A stretch of DNA of 64,000 nucleotides from NCBI RefSeq assembly GCF_009870125.1, contig NC_046683.1:33991869-34055868 (forward strand), written 5' to 3'. The position numbers and the translations under genes are program-made. This DNA comes from Drosophila pseudoobscura. Its lineage: Eukaryota; Arthropoda; Insecta; Diptera; Drosophilidae. Each line of letters starts with the position of its first letter. Within the stretch, counting starts at the first letter, position 1. Positions 1 through 9,833 of this stretch are shown here, piece by piece. The notes under the pieces were generated by a model. That model was not told the DNA's origin. It did not search any database and saw only the letters and a list, made by a program, of their open reading frames with translations.

Positions 1-885
1 CTGATTGTCACCCTAGACATCAGGAACGCCTTCAATACGGTGAAGTGGGAGTGCATCCTGGACTCACTTAACCGGCGCGGTGTACCCCAATACCTTTAGG
101 CAATCGTAAGGAGCTACTTCGAGGGGAGACTGCTGGAGTATAATACGGAGGCCGGCGCGCAGACTCATGGCATAACGGCAGGCGTTCCCCAAGGATCAGT
201 GATGGGTCCCCTATTATGGAACATTGCCTACGATGGAGTCATGAGATTAGCTCTTCCAGGCGGATGTCAGCTAACCTGCTACGCAGATGATGTCGCCCTG
301 ACGGTGGTGGCCAAGCACCTGGACGTCGTCGAAGCAAATTGCGACACCGCAATCCAGCTGATTGCAGACTGGCTCCGCTCTGCGGGACTAGAGCTAGCCG
401 CTCATGCCATCCGGGCCGGCGCGGCAAGGAGAGACGCGCGCAAGCAGGCCCGTGAAGGAAGCCTTAGAGCATGGCAAAGCCACTGGGACGGCTCTGATAA
501 AGGACGATGGACACACCGCCTGATTCCGGATGTCCGATATTGGATCGGCAGTCGACAAGGTGTGGTCAATTTCCATTCCACACAGCTTCTGAGCGGACAC
601 GGCTGCTTTAGCCATTACCTTTGGAGGTTCGGCCACGAGGACTCGCCGAACTGCTCGTGATGCGGCGACGCCACTGAAGACGCTGATCACATCATTTTTC
701 AATGTGGGCGCTTCTCACTTATTAGGGAGGAGTTGTGGCGAGCCGCCGTCGGTCAGCTCACGCCGAACAACTTGATCGAGGCGATTGTGGAAGACCCCAT
801 GGTATGGTCGGCCTGGAGCAACTTTGCAGCCGGCGCCATGAAGGAGCTGCGTAGGTGCGAGCGCCGAAGGAACGAGAGTGGCTAG
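1..885 (+). pseudogene. R1-clade non-LTR retrotransposon ORF2 fragment (RT and C-terminal zinc finger)
   Basis: The plus frame 1 reads from the window edge to a TAG at 883-885. It opens with an RT motif-A block (VTLDIRNAFNTV) and continues through GVPQGSVMGPLLW and the catalytic YADDVAL around 280. Near position 400 the RT palm runs directly into the far C-terminal part (GRWTHRLIPDV, then FHSTQLLSGHGCF). The thumb and linker normally between them are therefore deleted. A C-x2-C...H-x4-C zinc-finger pattern follows at about 652-705. In-frame stops lie at 97-99 (TAG) and 658-660 (TGA, between the first two zinc-finger cysteines). The combination of RT and C-terminal block is typical of the R1 clade; that assignment is from family knowledge. 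It is a dead, 5'-truncated copy. Confidence 0.8.
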
Positions 886-1668
886 GAGGAACCATGGTCC
901 CTGCGAAGCATTGCTTTGCGGCCGTCCCGCAGAGACCTGGAACTTCAACTCAACTCAGCTCCTTATCTAGCACAGCTTTTTATTACCAATCATCTATAGT
1001 TAAATCCTAGGCATATAAAATTTCATTAAATTAAAGAGTTATTATAGAATAAAAAAAAACACACACACATTGATTTCAACCGTAGCTACTATTGCTATTC
1101 TCATTATTTGTTTGCATTTAAATTTTGTACATAATAATCTAGCTAGGTGGACACATCAATGCATGCAGGCCTGTTGCAGCGATGGAAAACCAACCGTAAG
1201 CTACCACTAAAAGTAAGAAAACACCGCTTTGCTGATAATATTATTTTTTCTTGAATTTAAAATTTTCTCCTGTTTAGATATATTTGTATAAAAAAACCCC
1301 TAGAATTAAGATGCTGTAACTTTAGATAAATATGAAGTAATGAAGATTTGAGGAGATGCTGAAAATGGTTGTTAGTTGGAGGTGAGTTAAGATATGAAAA
1401 TATGCTGAAGATTGGTCAATATGAAATTGGAGTAGAGTAACTATACTGGGGTATTGGAAAGAGGTTTAAGGGTTAACACAAGAAATAGGCGAGCAGAGTT
1501 AACATGGTAGGGTGGGTAAACGCGGAGCTTACAAGAGCTGACTCCGTGCGGCAAAGTATATGGCACTATTGATTTTTTTATAGCACCTAACGGCCATTTT
1601 AGCACCAGAATCTCTTGTATATGTTTAGCTGGAACAACTGAAAGATCCCCCCCATCCGACGAGCCCTA
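886..1668. other. Unassigned AT-rich DNA
   Basis: No gene is visible. The first ~70 bases are probably the 3' UTR of the R1-like fragment. There is a short A-run followed by a CA microsatellite near 1050-1070. The rest is AT-rich with no coding signal that I trust. Confidence 0.5.
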
Positions 1669-1850
1669 GCCGAAACATCCCACACAGTGCTAACCATAAC
1701 GTCTATGAAAGTTGTCTAGTTTGTGGAATGCGTCTCAACAGCTACCACACCAGAATACCGGGACACATTACAGTTCGTCGGGCGCCGAGGATATCCCCAA
1801 GTCATCTATTGCGACAACGGGATAAACTTCGTCGGAGAATATTTCCGTCG
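1669..1850 (+). pseudogene. BEL/Pao-type integrase core scrap
   Basis: A short plus-strand reading frame contains FVGRRGYPQVIYCDNG followed by NFVG. This is the block around the second catalytic Asp of a BEL/Pao integrase core. Nothing before or after it belongs to the same protein: upstream DNA is not recognisable, and downstream of about 1850 the sequence is coding on the opposite strand for a different BEL/Pao element. It is a truncated relic of roughly 60 codons. Confidence 0.6.
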
Positions 1851-1854
1851 GTCA

Positions 1855-3910
1855 GGAGACCGTTGGAGAACTTCTGCGGAGGGAGCTGGAAGGAAATTGC
1901 TGTCGTAAAATGACCCCGAGTCTTCTACCAGTGTGATAGGTCGTCTGGAAATTTGACTCGAGAACGATGAGATTTGATTCATCACCTGAGGCACTGGACC
2001 TGTGAGTACCCAGCCGAAAATGATCTCCTGCCCGAGGAGAGAGCCACAGATGTTGGTCAGTGAGCCACTTAAATGAATGGACGGAAGGATATCTGCTCCA
2101 ATCAGGACATCTATTTGTGAACTCTCATAGAAGGTCGGATCCGCCCATGAGAGGTTCGGCAGGTCTCTCAAGAACCCTTGCGAGATCGGATGCGATGGAA
2201 TATTCGCGGCCAATTCCGCAATAACGTAGGCCGGGCATTTAGTTGTAAGCCCGGCTTAGTCGGAGAACGGATGGAAAAACTGCAGAGCTTCTTTGACTGA
2301 GCGGATACGGCATTATTTAGGCCGGAGACCTGTGCCTGGATACGTTGGAATGGCAATTTGATCTTGTCCACAAGACGTTCTGCAATGAACGTCGCTTTTG
2401 AGCCAGAGTCGATCAGAGCGTGGGCGTGGAAAGTTTTTCCCAGGTGGCAAATATTAACGATGGCCGTGCCTAGGAGGACAGCACTCGTGCCGGAGGCGAA
2501 ATACGACTGAACGTTTGGCTGGGCTTCGGACGAACTTGGATTTTGTACGCTTGGTATTCGTAGATGTAGCTTGGGCCACGCTGAGGAATTTTGTGCCGTT
2601 GTAGAAATCGCCTCGCTGGAGTTTGCTGGATTGCTACGGTGTAGAAGCGTATGGTGCCGGTCTCCACAAATTATGCAATTGTGGGTGCTTTGGCATGCTC
2701 GTATCTGGTGGCCCCTTGCAAAGCAGTTCAAACAAAGCTGCTTTTGCTTAATGTAGTCGGAGCGAGCGCCAGCGGGCATTTGAAGGAAGTATGGGCATGA
2801 CCGGATTGGATGATACTCTATGGAGCAGAGATCACACGTGCTCCTCGTTTGATTCACTGTGGTCTCGAACGAGTGGGCACTCCTAGGATAAGGACTTCCT
2901 TGAGACCGAAACGGATTGCTTCTCGAATTGTCTGAAGTGCGTATGCTCGCCCTGGAGTGGGCCTGAGTCTGCATGCCTGGATGGTCGTCCTCGGTCACTT
3001 CGAGAGACAGGTACCGCTCCGCCAGGAACTTGTCCATGGCGTGCCAGGTGGGAATTTCGGACTAGTGCGTCACGGATTGATCCCAAAGCTCTAAGGTCGT
3101 CTTTGGCAGCTTAGCGGAAATGAGGTACACTAAAACTCCGTCAGCGAAAACGCTGTCTGTGGAGACCTCGGAATGGATGAGTGTCGTGAGGCACTTGTGG
3201 ACGGCCCTCTGGAGCTCTTTTAGCGCTGCTGCTGACTCGGTACGGATTTGCGGCAGACTGAAAAGGATCTTCAGCTGAGTATCAGCCTCTTGTTTTGGAA
3301 ACGCTCAGGGAGGGCGTTCCATGCGGACGCGAAACCCTCGTTCGTAAGTGGAGCCTGTGCCACTATGTCGTGGGCTTCACCGCTGGTCTTTTTGTTGAGG
3401 TGGAACAGTTTTTCCACTGGAGAAAACCTTGGGTTTTCTATGTAGATGGCGGTGAACAGGTCTCGGAACGTGGGCCACTGCTGGTAGTCCCCACTGAAAA
3501 CTTCAGTGTCACATGGAGGGAGGCGGCAACCGCCAGAAGTCGGCACTTGAACATTCGGGGACATTCGGGGGCTCGAGCTGATCGTTTAGTTCGGCCAGGC
3601 ATTGCGCGTAGACCGCGTAACAGTTATCGTACATCTCTTGGACATCAGCTACACCCTCTGGATCCTCTTCCGCCATCGTCACCGAACAGGCCGCGAACTC
3701 CGCGTCCACCTTTGCCCACAGGCTTCGGAGTTGTTCTCGATGGACTTGGGAGAGCGAGCGGGTTGGTGTGCTAGCATCTGGAGCGCTGATCTTCTGGTCG
3801 AAGCGGGTCAGTCTGCTTGCAGCCAAGGCAAACGTTGACCGTGCGGAACTGGCGGCCGACAGGGCCATAGTGCTAGGAACCGTGCGAGGGTCTACCGAGG
3901 GGAGCAACAA
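1855..3910 (-). pseudogene. BEL/Pao gag-protease polyprotein, broken
   Basis: Gag starts near 3910 and runs through a conserved gag block (CDTEVFSGDYQQWPTFRDLF, about 3530-3470). A frameshift or stop lies between 3271 and about 3090. The next open stretch (3037-2168) carries Cys/His knuckle motifs (CDLCSIEYHPIRSCPYF; CLNCFARGHQIRACQ; CIICGDRHHTLLH) and the protease motif ALIDSGSKATFIAERL. A second shift leads into 2213-1855, which has the A17 signature WADPTFYESSQIDVLIGAD and GWVLTG. These parts would make capsid, nucleocapsid and protease. Reading-frame breaks and the missing RT/IN show it is dead. The left end abuts the oppositely oriented integrase scrap. Confidence 0.75.
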
Positions 3911-4393
3911 AGCCTCGAAGGCATGTGGTGTGTGAGCCCGGGACGTGGTCGGTCCTCGCTCAGCTGGGGCCGGACGAAAAGATGTGGGCGTAGTGACTGA
4001 GCCGTTGGAGCTGGGTGGATGGGTATGGTCAAGGGTATGAGAGGAAGATATATCGATAGCTAAGTAAAGTTCGACTACGGGAGCGAGTAGACTTGCAGAG
4101 AAAAACGTGTTAAGAAAAAGAATCTTATTGTAACCATTTATTAAAATAAAGACAATACAACGACGTGTGGCTTATATTTGATGGAGTTTCTGGAGCGGAT
4201 TCTTACTCACTTGTAGGGAGCTCACCAAGCATCCCTACATGTATGTACATATGCCACGGGAATTCGGACTGGGATGGAAAACTCTCATAAAATCACTGCA
4301 CTGTTGTTAGGCACAATCGAAGAGTACTTATCTTGAACTTGGAGCGATCCGCCGATGCTGGCTGGGGTGAGCTTCTCCTTATGGGGAAGGCGA

Positions 4394-4413
4394 AGATCCG
4401 GCTCGAAGGACCA
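4394..4413 (-). promoter_or_regulatory. Primer-binding site, tRNA-Tyr
   Basis: The minus strand reads TGGTCCTTCGAGCCGGATCT. Its first 18 bases are complementary to the 3' end of insect tRNA-Tyr (…ATCCGGCTCGAAGGA plus CCA). It lies one base inside the inferred LTR end at 4415, as expected for a minus-strand LTR element whose gag follows at 3910. The tRNA identity rests on my memory of the tRNA-Tyr sequence. Confidence 0.8.
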
Positions 4414-4414
4414 A

Positions 4415-4536
4415 TGCTTGTAGGGGTGGATCGAGGTTCAATTATCCAACGGCGAGGTGTATGTTCCAGTTTAAACTCCTAGCAGTCGTCACAGAAAGGA
4501 AAGGCCGATGGGTTTCGTTGTATATATATGTATGCA
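4415..4536 (-). repeat. Truncated LTR of the tRNA-Tyr BEL/Pao element
   Basis: The 122 bp between the primer site and the 17.6-like LTR should be the 3' end of the 5' LTR. It ends in CA (plus-strand TG at 4415), one base from the PBS. The outer part of the LTR is lost at the junction with the neighbouring element. Confidence 0.6.
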
Positions 4537-5221
4537 GCGACACTGCAGTTTACGTTTTAAAAAAGATTTTATTCTTTCACTTAAACTTAGTGCACATTGA
4601 TTAGTTATTTCCCCGACGATGACTGATGTCCGATGTCTTGAATGGAACTAACTTTTGTTGAATTCTCCGACGGTGTCGCGATTGACGTTTGTCTTGAACA
4701 GAACTGATTTGCCTTCTTAAATGTAGACTATTTATATCATGATGCTCGGCTTGGGATTCGGATTTGGATTCGGAGGCGTTGGCTTCGACTTCGGCTTCGG
4801 AGATGGAGTACGTGACTCTATCGATATGTGGGAAAGGCGGCTTTTGATGAAAGTCTTCCGCTGCGTATGATCGGTGTTGCATTACTTGGGGGTGGCTGAG
4901 AATAGGGCCTCTGATTGGTCAGTTACGATGGCGTGGTTCTTGAGAATCGATTAGTAATTGATCTCTGAAGAGTGGCGTGATTCTAGTGCGGCTGGATTTT
5001 AGTGCGGCTGGATTCTAGTGCGGCATCTATTGTTTTATGTTCCACTTCTAGCTTAGGGTGTTTGTTTACATTGCCTGCAATCGGCTACGCGTGGTCCATT
5101 TCGAGCGTGAGACTGTTTATGGGTTTTCGAAGCTGAGAGTGTTGGATGGTTTATAGTAGTGTCGGATTGTTTATAGTATTGTGGGTGCAGGGTAATAGAC
5201 ATAGACAAGGGTATGCGGAGC
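4537..5221 (-). repeat. 17.6-like LTR, copy a (truncated at both ends)
   Basis: The sequence is nearly identical to the LTRs at 7758, 13762 and 19771. The plus-strand left end lacks the AGTTAAATAT terminus seen in the other copies and is fused to the BEL/Pao LTR. The right end stops at GCGGAGC, 21 bases short of the terminus preserved in copy d. It is followed within a few bases by the env stop codon. Confidence 0.85.
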
Positions 5222-5227
5222 CTGTCC

Positions 5228-6438
5228 TCAGGCGATTATCCTTGGATATAGTTCAGGTGCGTCTAAAACTGTGCCTGCTGGGGATTCTTCGTCTTCGTCT
5301 AAGGATGTTTCTATGTGCGGGTCGGTTTTAGGCTTATTGCTTTTACTTAGACTAAACAATTTGTAGCTTAATCCTATTATGATTCTGACAAATAGTAGTA
5401 TTAAGATTACATGTAATACATTATTTAATCGCGTATTTTCTATTACGATTTCTTTGGTTTGCAAATAAGACATTGGTTTAATTTTTGTTACGTTATTGTT
5501 GATGTATATGCTTTGTGCAAATTCTGGTATTGAGTTGGATATTAAGAATTCGTTGAATTGTACACTGCAGTTATGTATTTTTATTAATGCGTTACCTACT
5601 ACTCTTATTTCTTGGTTTAGGCAATCTTGGTTTAATATGGTTTTTGGTAATTTCCAAGTTACCAATATATTGGGTTCTATGAAACTTATTTGAAAGTTTT
5701 GGTGTGCTTTGGTGTATGGACATTTTGTTTCTATTTGTTTGATGATATACATTCGTCATTTATTTTTCGTTTTGATTCTTTTTCATATACCTCGTTTTCT
5801 AGAATGTAATAATTGTTTTGCATTAGGTCAGTGAGGATGTTATTATCTTCATCTGGATATGGAACAATTTTAAGTATAGGAATATTTCTGATCTCTCGTG
5901 GGATGTTGGAAATTATTAGTATTTCGCTAGTGTCTGATTTCAACCAAGTAGATGTTTTGATATTTAATAATTTCTCTGAATCGATGTGTTTCAGGTAATC
6001 CTGCCTCAATAATTTTGGATTAAAGATACCTAATCTTGTTAGCTGCATGCCTAATTCAATATCCTCTATGTACTCAGTAAAATGTTGAAGGTTAAATATT
6101 AATATTTCTAGTTGCTTATTTCTGTCATTATCTTTGTTTAATTTATTGACAACTTCTATGCCGGAATTTACTGCTTGAATTACTAAGTTTAATTCGTTAA
6201 CTTGAACACTGTGGCTAGCCAGATTGTCTATTTTCCCTTCTAATTCGACCTTATCATCTTGATCTAACGTTCCAAATAGATATTTATATATTGTGCTTAC
6301 TGCATTTATAAGCCCTCTTCTGTTTCTTTTGGCTATTTTTATGCCGTTGAATTCACGTTGCAATTTCTCGACTAAATATTGAACTTGGATTTCGTTATCA
6401 AATTGGGTTGCCTGTTCTAGTAAACTCTGATATGTTTC
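5228..6438 (-). pseudogene. env of 17.6-like element, 3' part (in duplication unit 1)
   Basis: This is a minus-strand env from the unit boundary at 6438 down to a TGA at 5230-5228. It keeps the furin-type RNRR site (about 6333-6322) and the following fusion-peptide-like stretch. A frameshift near 5735-5752 splits it into an ectodomain ORF (6363-5731) and a C-terminal ORF (5752-5228), which has a transmembrane segment around VILILLFVRIIIGLSY. The N-terminus and signal peptide are missing because of the duplication breakpoint. Envelope of errantivirus type would mediate membrane fusion; this copy cannot be functional. Confidence 0.85.
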
Positions 6439-7131
6439 TTTTAGCGCTGCTGCTGACTCGGTACGGATTTGCGGCAGACTGAAAAGGATCTTCAGCTGAG
6501 TATCAGCCTCTTGTTTTGGAAACGCTCAGGGAGGGCGTTCCATGCGGACGCGAAACCCTCGTTCGTAAGTGGAGCCTGTGCCACTATGTCGTGGGCTTCA
6601 CCGCTGGTCTTTTTGTTGAGGTGGAACAGTTTTTCCACTGGAGAAAACCTTGGGTTTTCTATGTAGATGGCGGTGAACAGGTCTCGGAACGTGGGCCACT
6701 ACTGGTAGTCCCCACTGAAAACTTCAGTGTCACATGGAGGGAGGCGGCAACCGCCAGAAGTCGGCACTTGAACATTCGGGGACATTCGGGGGCTCGAGCT
6801 GATCGTTTAGTTCGGCCAGGCATTGCGCGTAGACCGCGTAACAGTTATCGTACATCTCTTGGACATCAGCTACACCCTCTGGATCCTCTTCCGCCATCGT
6901 CACCGAACAGGCCGCGAACTCCGCGTCCACCTTTGCCCACAGGCTTCGGAGTTGTTCTCGATGGACTTGGGAGAGCGAGCGGGTTGGTGTGCTAGCATCT
7001 GGAGCGCTGATCTTCTGGTCGAAGCGGGTCAGTCTGCTTGCAGCCAAGGCAAACGTTGACCGTGCGGAACTGGCGGCCGACAGGGCCATAGTGCTAGGAA
7101 CCGTGCGAGGGTCTACCGAGGGGAGCAACAA
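6439..7131 (-). pseudogene. BEL/Pao gag N-terminal part, duplicated copy
   Basis: This repeats the gag start at 3910-3218. The reading frame begins near 7131 and is cut at 6439 by the duplication boundary, where it fuses to env of unit 1. Apart from one substitution at 6701 I saw no difference from the first copy. Confidence 0.85.
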
Positions 7132-7614
7132 AGCCTCGAAGGCATGTGGTGTGTGAGCCCGGGACGTGGTCGGTCCTCGCTCAGCTGGGGCCGGACGAAA
7201 AGATGTGGGCGTAGTGACTGAGCCGTTGGAGCTGGGTGGATGGGTATGGTCAAGGGTATGAGAGGAAGATATATCGATAGCTAAGTAAAGTTCGACTACG
7301 GGAGCGAGTAGACTTGCAGAGAAAAACGTGTTAAGAAAAAGAATCTTATTGTAACCATTTATTAAAATAAAGACAATACAACGACGTGTGGCTTATATTT
7401 GATGGAGTTTCTGGAGCGGATTCTTACTCACTTGTAGGGAGCTCACCAAGCATCCCTACATGTATGTACATATGCCACGGGAATTCGGACTGGGATGGAA
7501 AACTCTCATAAAATCACTGCACTGTTGTTAGGCACAATCGAAGAGTACTTATCTTGAACTTGGAGCGATCCGCCGATGCTGGCTGGGGTGAGCTTCTCCT
7601 TATGGGGAAGGCGA

Positions 7615-7634
7615 AGATCCGGCTCGAAGGACCA
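7615..7634 (-). promoter_or_regulatory. Primer-binding site, tRNA-Tyr (duplicated)
   Basis: The second copy of the 20-base tRNA-Tyr complementary site, carried along by the 3221-bp duplication. It is followed by the LTR remnant at 7636-7757. Confidence 0.8.
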
Positions 7635-7635
7635 A

Positions 7636-7757
7636 TGCTTGTAGGGGTGGATCGAGGTTCAATTATCCAACGGCGAGGTGTATGTTCCAGTTTAAACTCC
7701 TAGCAGTCGTCACAGAAAGGAAAGGCCGATGGGTTTCGTTGTATATATATGTATGCA
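7636..7757 (-). repeat. Truncated BEL/Pao LTR, duplicated copy
   Basis: A 122-bp copy of 4415-4536, with the same junction to a 17.6-like LTR on its right. Confidence 0.6.
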
Positions 7758-8442
7758 GCGACACTGCAGTTTACGTTTTAAAAAAGATTTTATTCTTTCA
7801 CTTAAACTTAGTGCACATTGATTAGTTATTTCCCCGACGATGACTGATGTCCGATGTCTTGAATGGAACTAACTTTTGTTGAATTCTCCGACGGTGTCGC
7901 GATTGACGTTTGTCTTAAACAGAACTGATTTGCCTTCTTAAATGTAGACTATTTATATCATGATGCTCGGCTTGGGATTCGGATTTGGATTCGGAGGCGT
8001 TGGCTTCGACTTCGGCTTCGGAGATGGAGTACGTGACTCTATCGATATGTGGGAAAGGCGGCTTTTGATGAAAGTCTTCCGCTGCGTATGATCGGTGTTG
8101 CATTACTTGGGGGTGGCTGAGAATAGGGCCTCTGATTGGTCAGTTACGATGGCGTGGTTCTTGAGAATCGATTAGTAATTGATCTCTGAAGAGTGGCGTG
8201 ATTCTAGTGCGGCTGGATTTTAGTGCGGCTGGATTCTAGTGCGGCATCTATTGTTTTATGTTCCACTTCTAGCTTAGGGTGTTTGTTTACATTGCCTGCA
8301 ATCGGCTACGCGTGGTCCATTTCGAGCGTGAGACTGTTTATGGGTTTTCGAAGCTGAGAGTGTTGGATGGTTTATAGTAGTGTCGGATTGTTTATAGTAT
8401 TGTGGGTGCAGGGTAATAGACATAGACAAGGGTATGCGGAGC
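7758..8442 (-). repeat. 17.6-like LTR, copy b (3' LTR of element A, truncated)
   Basis: It matches copy a base for base apart from one change at 7917. It has the same fused left end and the same 21-base loss at the right end. Being in duplication unit 2, it is the parent or sister of copy a. Confidence 0.88.
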
Positions 8443-8448
8443 CTGTCC

Positions 8449-9833
8449 TCAGGCGATTATCCTTGGATATAGTTCAGGTGCGTCTAAAACTGTGCCTGCT
8501 GGGGATTCTTCGTCTTCGTCTAAGGATGTTTCTATGTGCGGGTCGGTTTTAGGCTTATTGCTTTTACTTAGACTAAACAATTTGTAGCTTAATCCTATTA
8601 TGATTATGACAAATAGTAGTATTAAGATTACATGTAATACATTATTTCATCGCGTATTTTCTATTACGATTTCTTTGGTTTGCAAATAAGACATTGGTTT
8701 AATTTTTGTTACGTTATTGTTGATGTATATGCTTTGTGCAAATTCTGGTATTGAGTTGGATATTAAGAATTCGTTGAATTGTACACTGCAGTTATGTATT
8801 TTTATTAATACGTTACCTACTACTCTTATTTCTTGGTTTAGGCAATCTTGGTTTAATATGGTTTTTGGTAATTTCCAAGTTACCAATATATTGGGTTCTA
8901 TGAAACTTATTTGAAAGTTTTGGTGTGCTTTGGTGTATGGACATTTTGTTTCTATTTGTTTGATGATATACATTCGTCATTTATTTTTCGTTTTGATTCT
9001 TTTTCATATACCTCGTTTTCTAGAATGTAATAATTGTTTTGCATTAGGTCAGTGAGGATGTTATTATCTTCATCTGGATATGGAACAATTTTAAGTATAG
9101 GAATATTTCTGATCTCTCGTGGGATGTTGGAAATTATTAGTATTTCGCTAGTGTCTGATTTCAACCAAGTAGATGTTTTGATATTTAATAATTTCTCTGA
9201 ATCGATGTGTTTCAGGTAATCCTGCCTCAATAATTTTGGATTAAAGATACCTAATCTTGTTAGCTGCATGCCTAATTCAATATCCTCTATGTACTCAGTA
9301 AAATGTTGAAGGTTAAATATTAATATTTCTAGTTGCTTATTTCTGTCATTATCTTTGTTTAATTTATTGACAACTTCTATGCCGGAATTTACTGCTTGAA
9401 TTACTAAGTTTAATTCGTTAACTTGAACACTGTGGCTAGCCAGATTGTCTATTTTCCCTTCTAATTCGACCTTATCATCTTGATCTAACGTTCCAAATAG
9501 ATATTTATATATTGTGCTTACTGCATTTATAAGCCCTCTTCTGTTTCTTTTGGCTATTTTTATGCCGTTGAATTCACGTTGCAATTTCTCGACTAAATAT
9601 TGAACTTGGATTTCGTTATCAAATTGGGTTGCCTGTTCTAGTAAACTCTGATATGTTTCATCTGTTTTTGTTATATTAATTGTTAGATAGTGGTATTCAT
9701 AATTAATGGGTATGTTAATGGTATTTATTTTGAATATGAGATATCCATTCCTTGAGTTGATGTGATCTATCTCAATATTCTGTCCGGTAGCTTGTAGGAC
9801 GGTAAACAGTAGTAAGATTATAATCTTAATCAT
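8449..9833 (-). pseudogene. env of element A
   Basis: The likely env ATG (9833-9831) begins a signal peptide (MIKIIILLLFTVLQATG) and overlaps the last codons of pol. The ectodomain carries an RNRR furin-type site at about 9548-9537, followed by a glycine-containing, fusion-peptide-like stretch. The frame is lost near 8952-8973, where a one-base shift separates the ectodomain from the C-terminal region. That region is stopped again by TGA at 8649-8647, just before the transmembrane segment, which none of the other env copies here share. This is an errantivirus/baculovirus-F type fusion envelope by layout; it is non-functional. Confidence 0.85.

Larger units (their letters stand above)
1851..4536 (-). 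mobile_element. BEL/Pao LTR retrotransposon, 5' part only (tRNA-Tyr primed; roo-like)
   Basis: Read on the minus strand, this is an LTR remnant (4536-4415), a tRNA-Tyr primer site (4413-4394), a leader, gag (from about 3910), zinc knuckles, aspartic protease and the start of the peptidase A17 region, ending near 1851. RT, RNase H and integrase are absent, so the element is cut off 3'. Its LTR is also cut, at 4536/4537, where a 17.6-like LTR begins. The gag block LPPCDTEVFSGDYQQWPTF recalls the Drosophila roo family from memory only; the family name needs a library search. Confidence 0.75.
3218..6438. repeat. Tandem duplication, unit 1 (3221 bp)
   Basis: The unit runs from within BEL/Pao gag, through that element's leader, PBS and LTR remnant, into a 17.6-like LTR and the 3' part of env. 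It is repeated immediately at 6439-9659. By eye I found only five substitutions (3480, 4696, 5385, 5427, 5589 against 6701, 7917, 8606, 8648, 8810). The breakpoint shows a TC microhomology between gag (3216-3217) and env (6437-6438). Confidence 0.93.
6439..9659. repeat. Tandem duplication, unit 2 (3221 bp)
   Basis: This is the second copy of the 3221-bp unit. Its right end continues without a break into the rest of env and pol of element A (9660 on), so this is the side that keeps the original env context. Its left end starts abruptly inside BEL/Pao gag. Confidence 0.93.
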
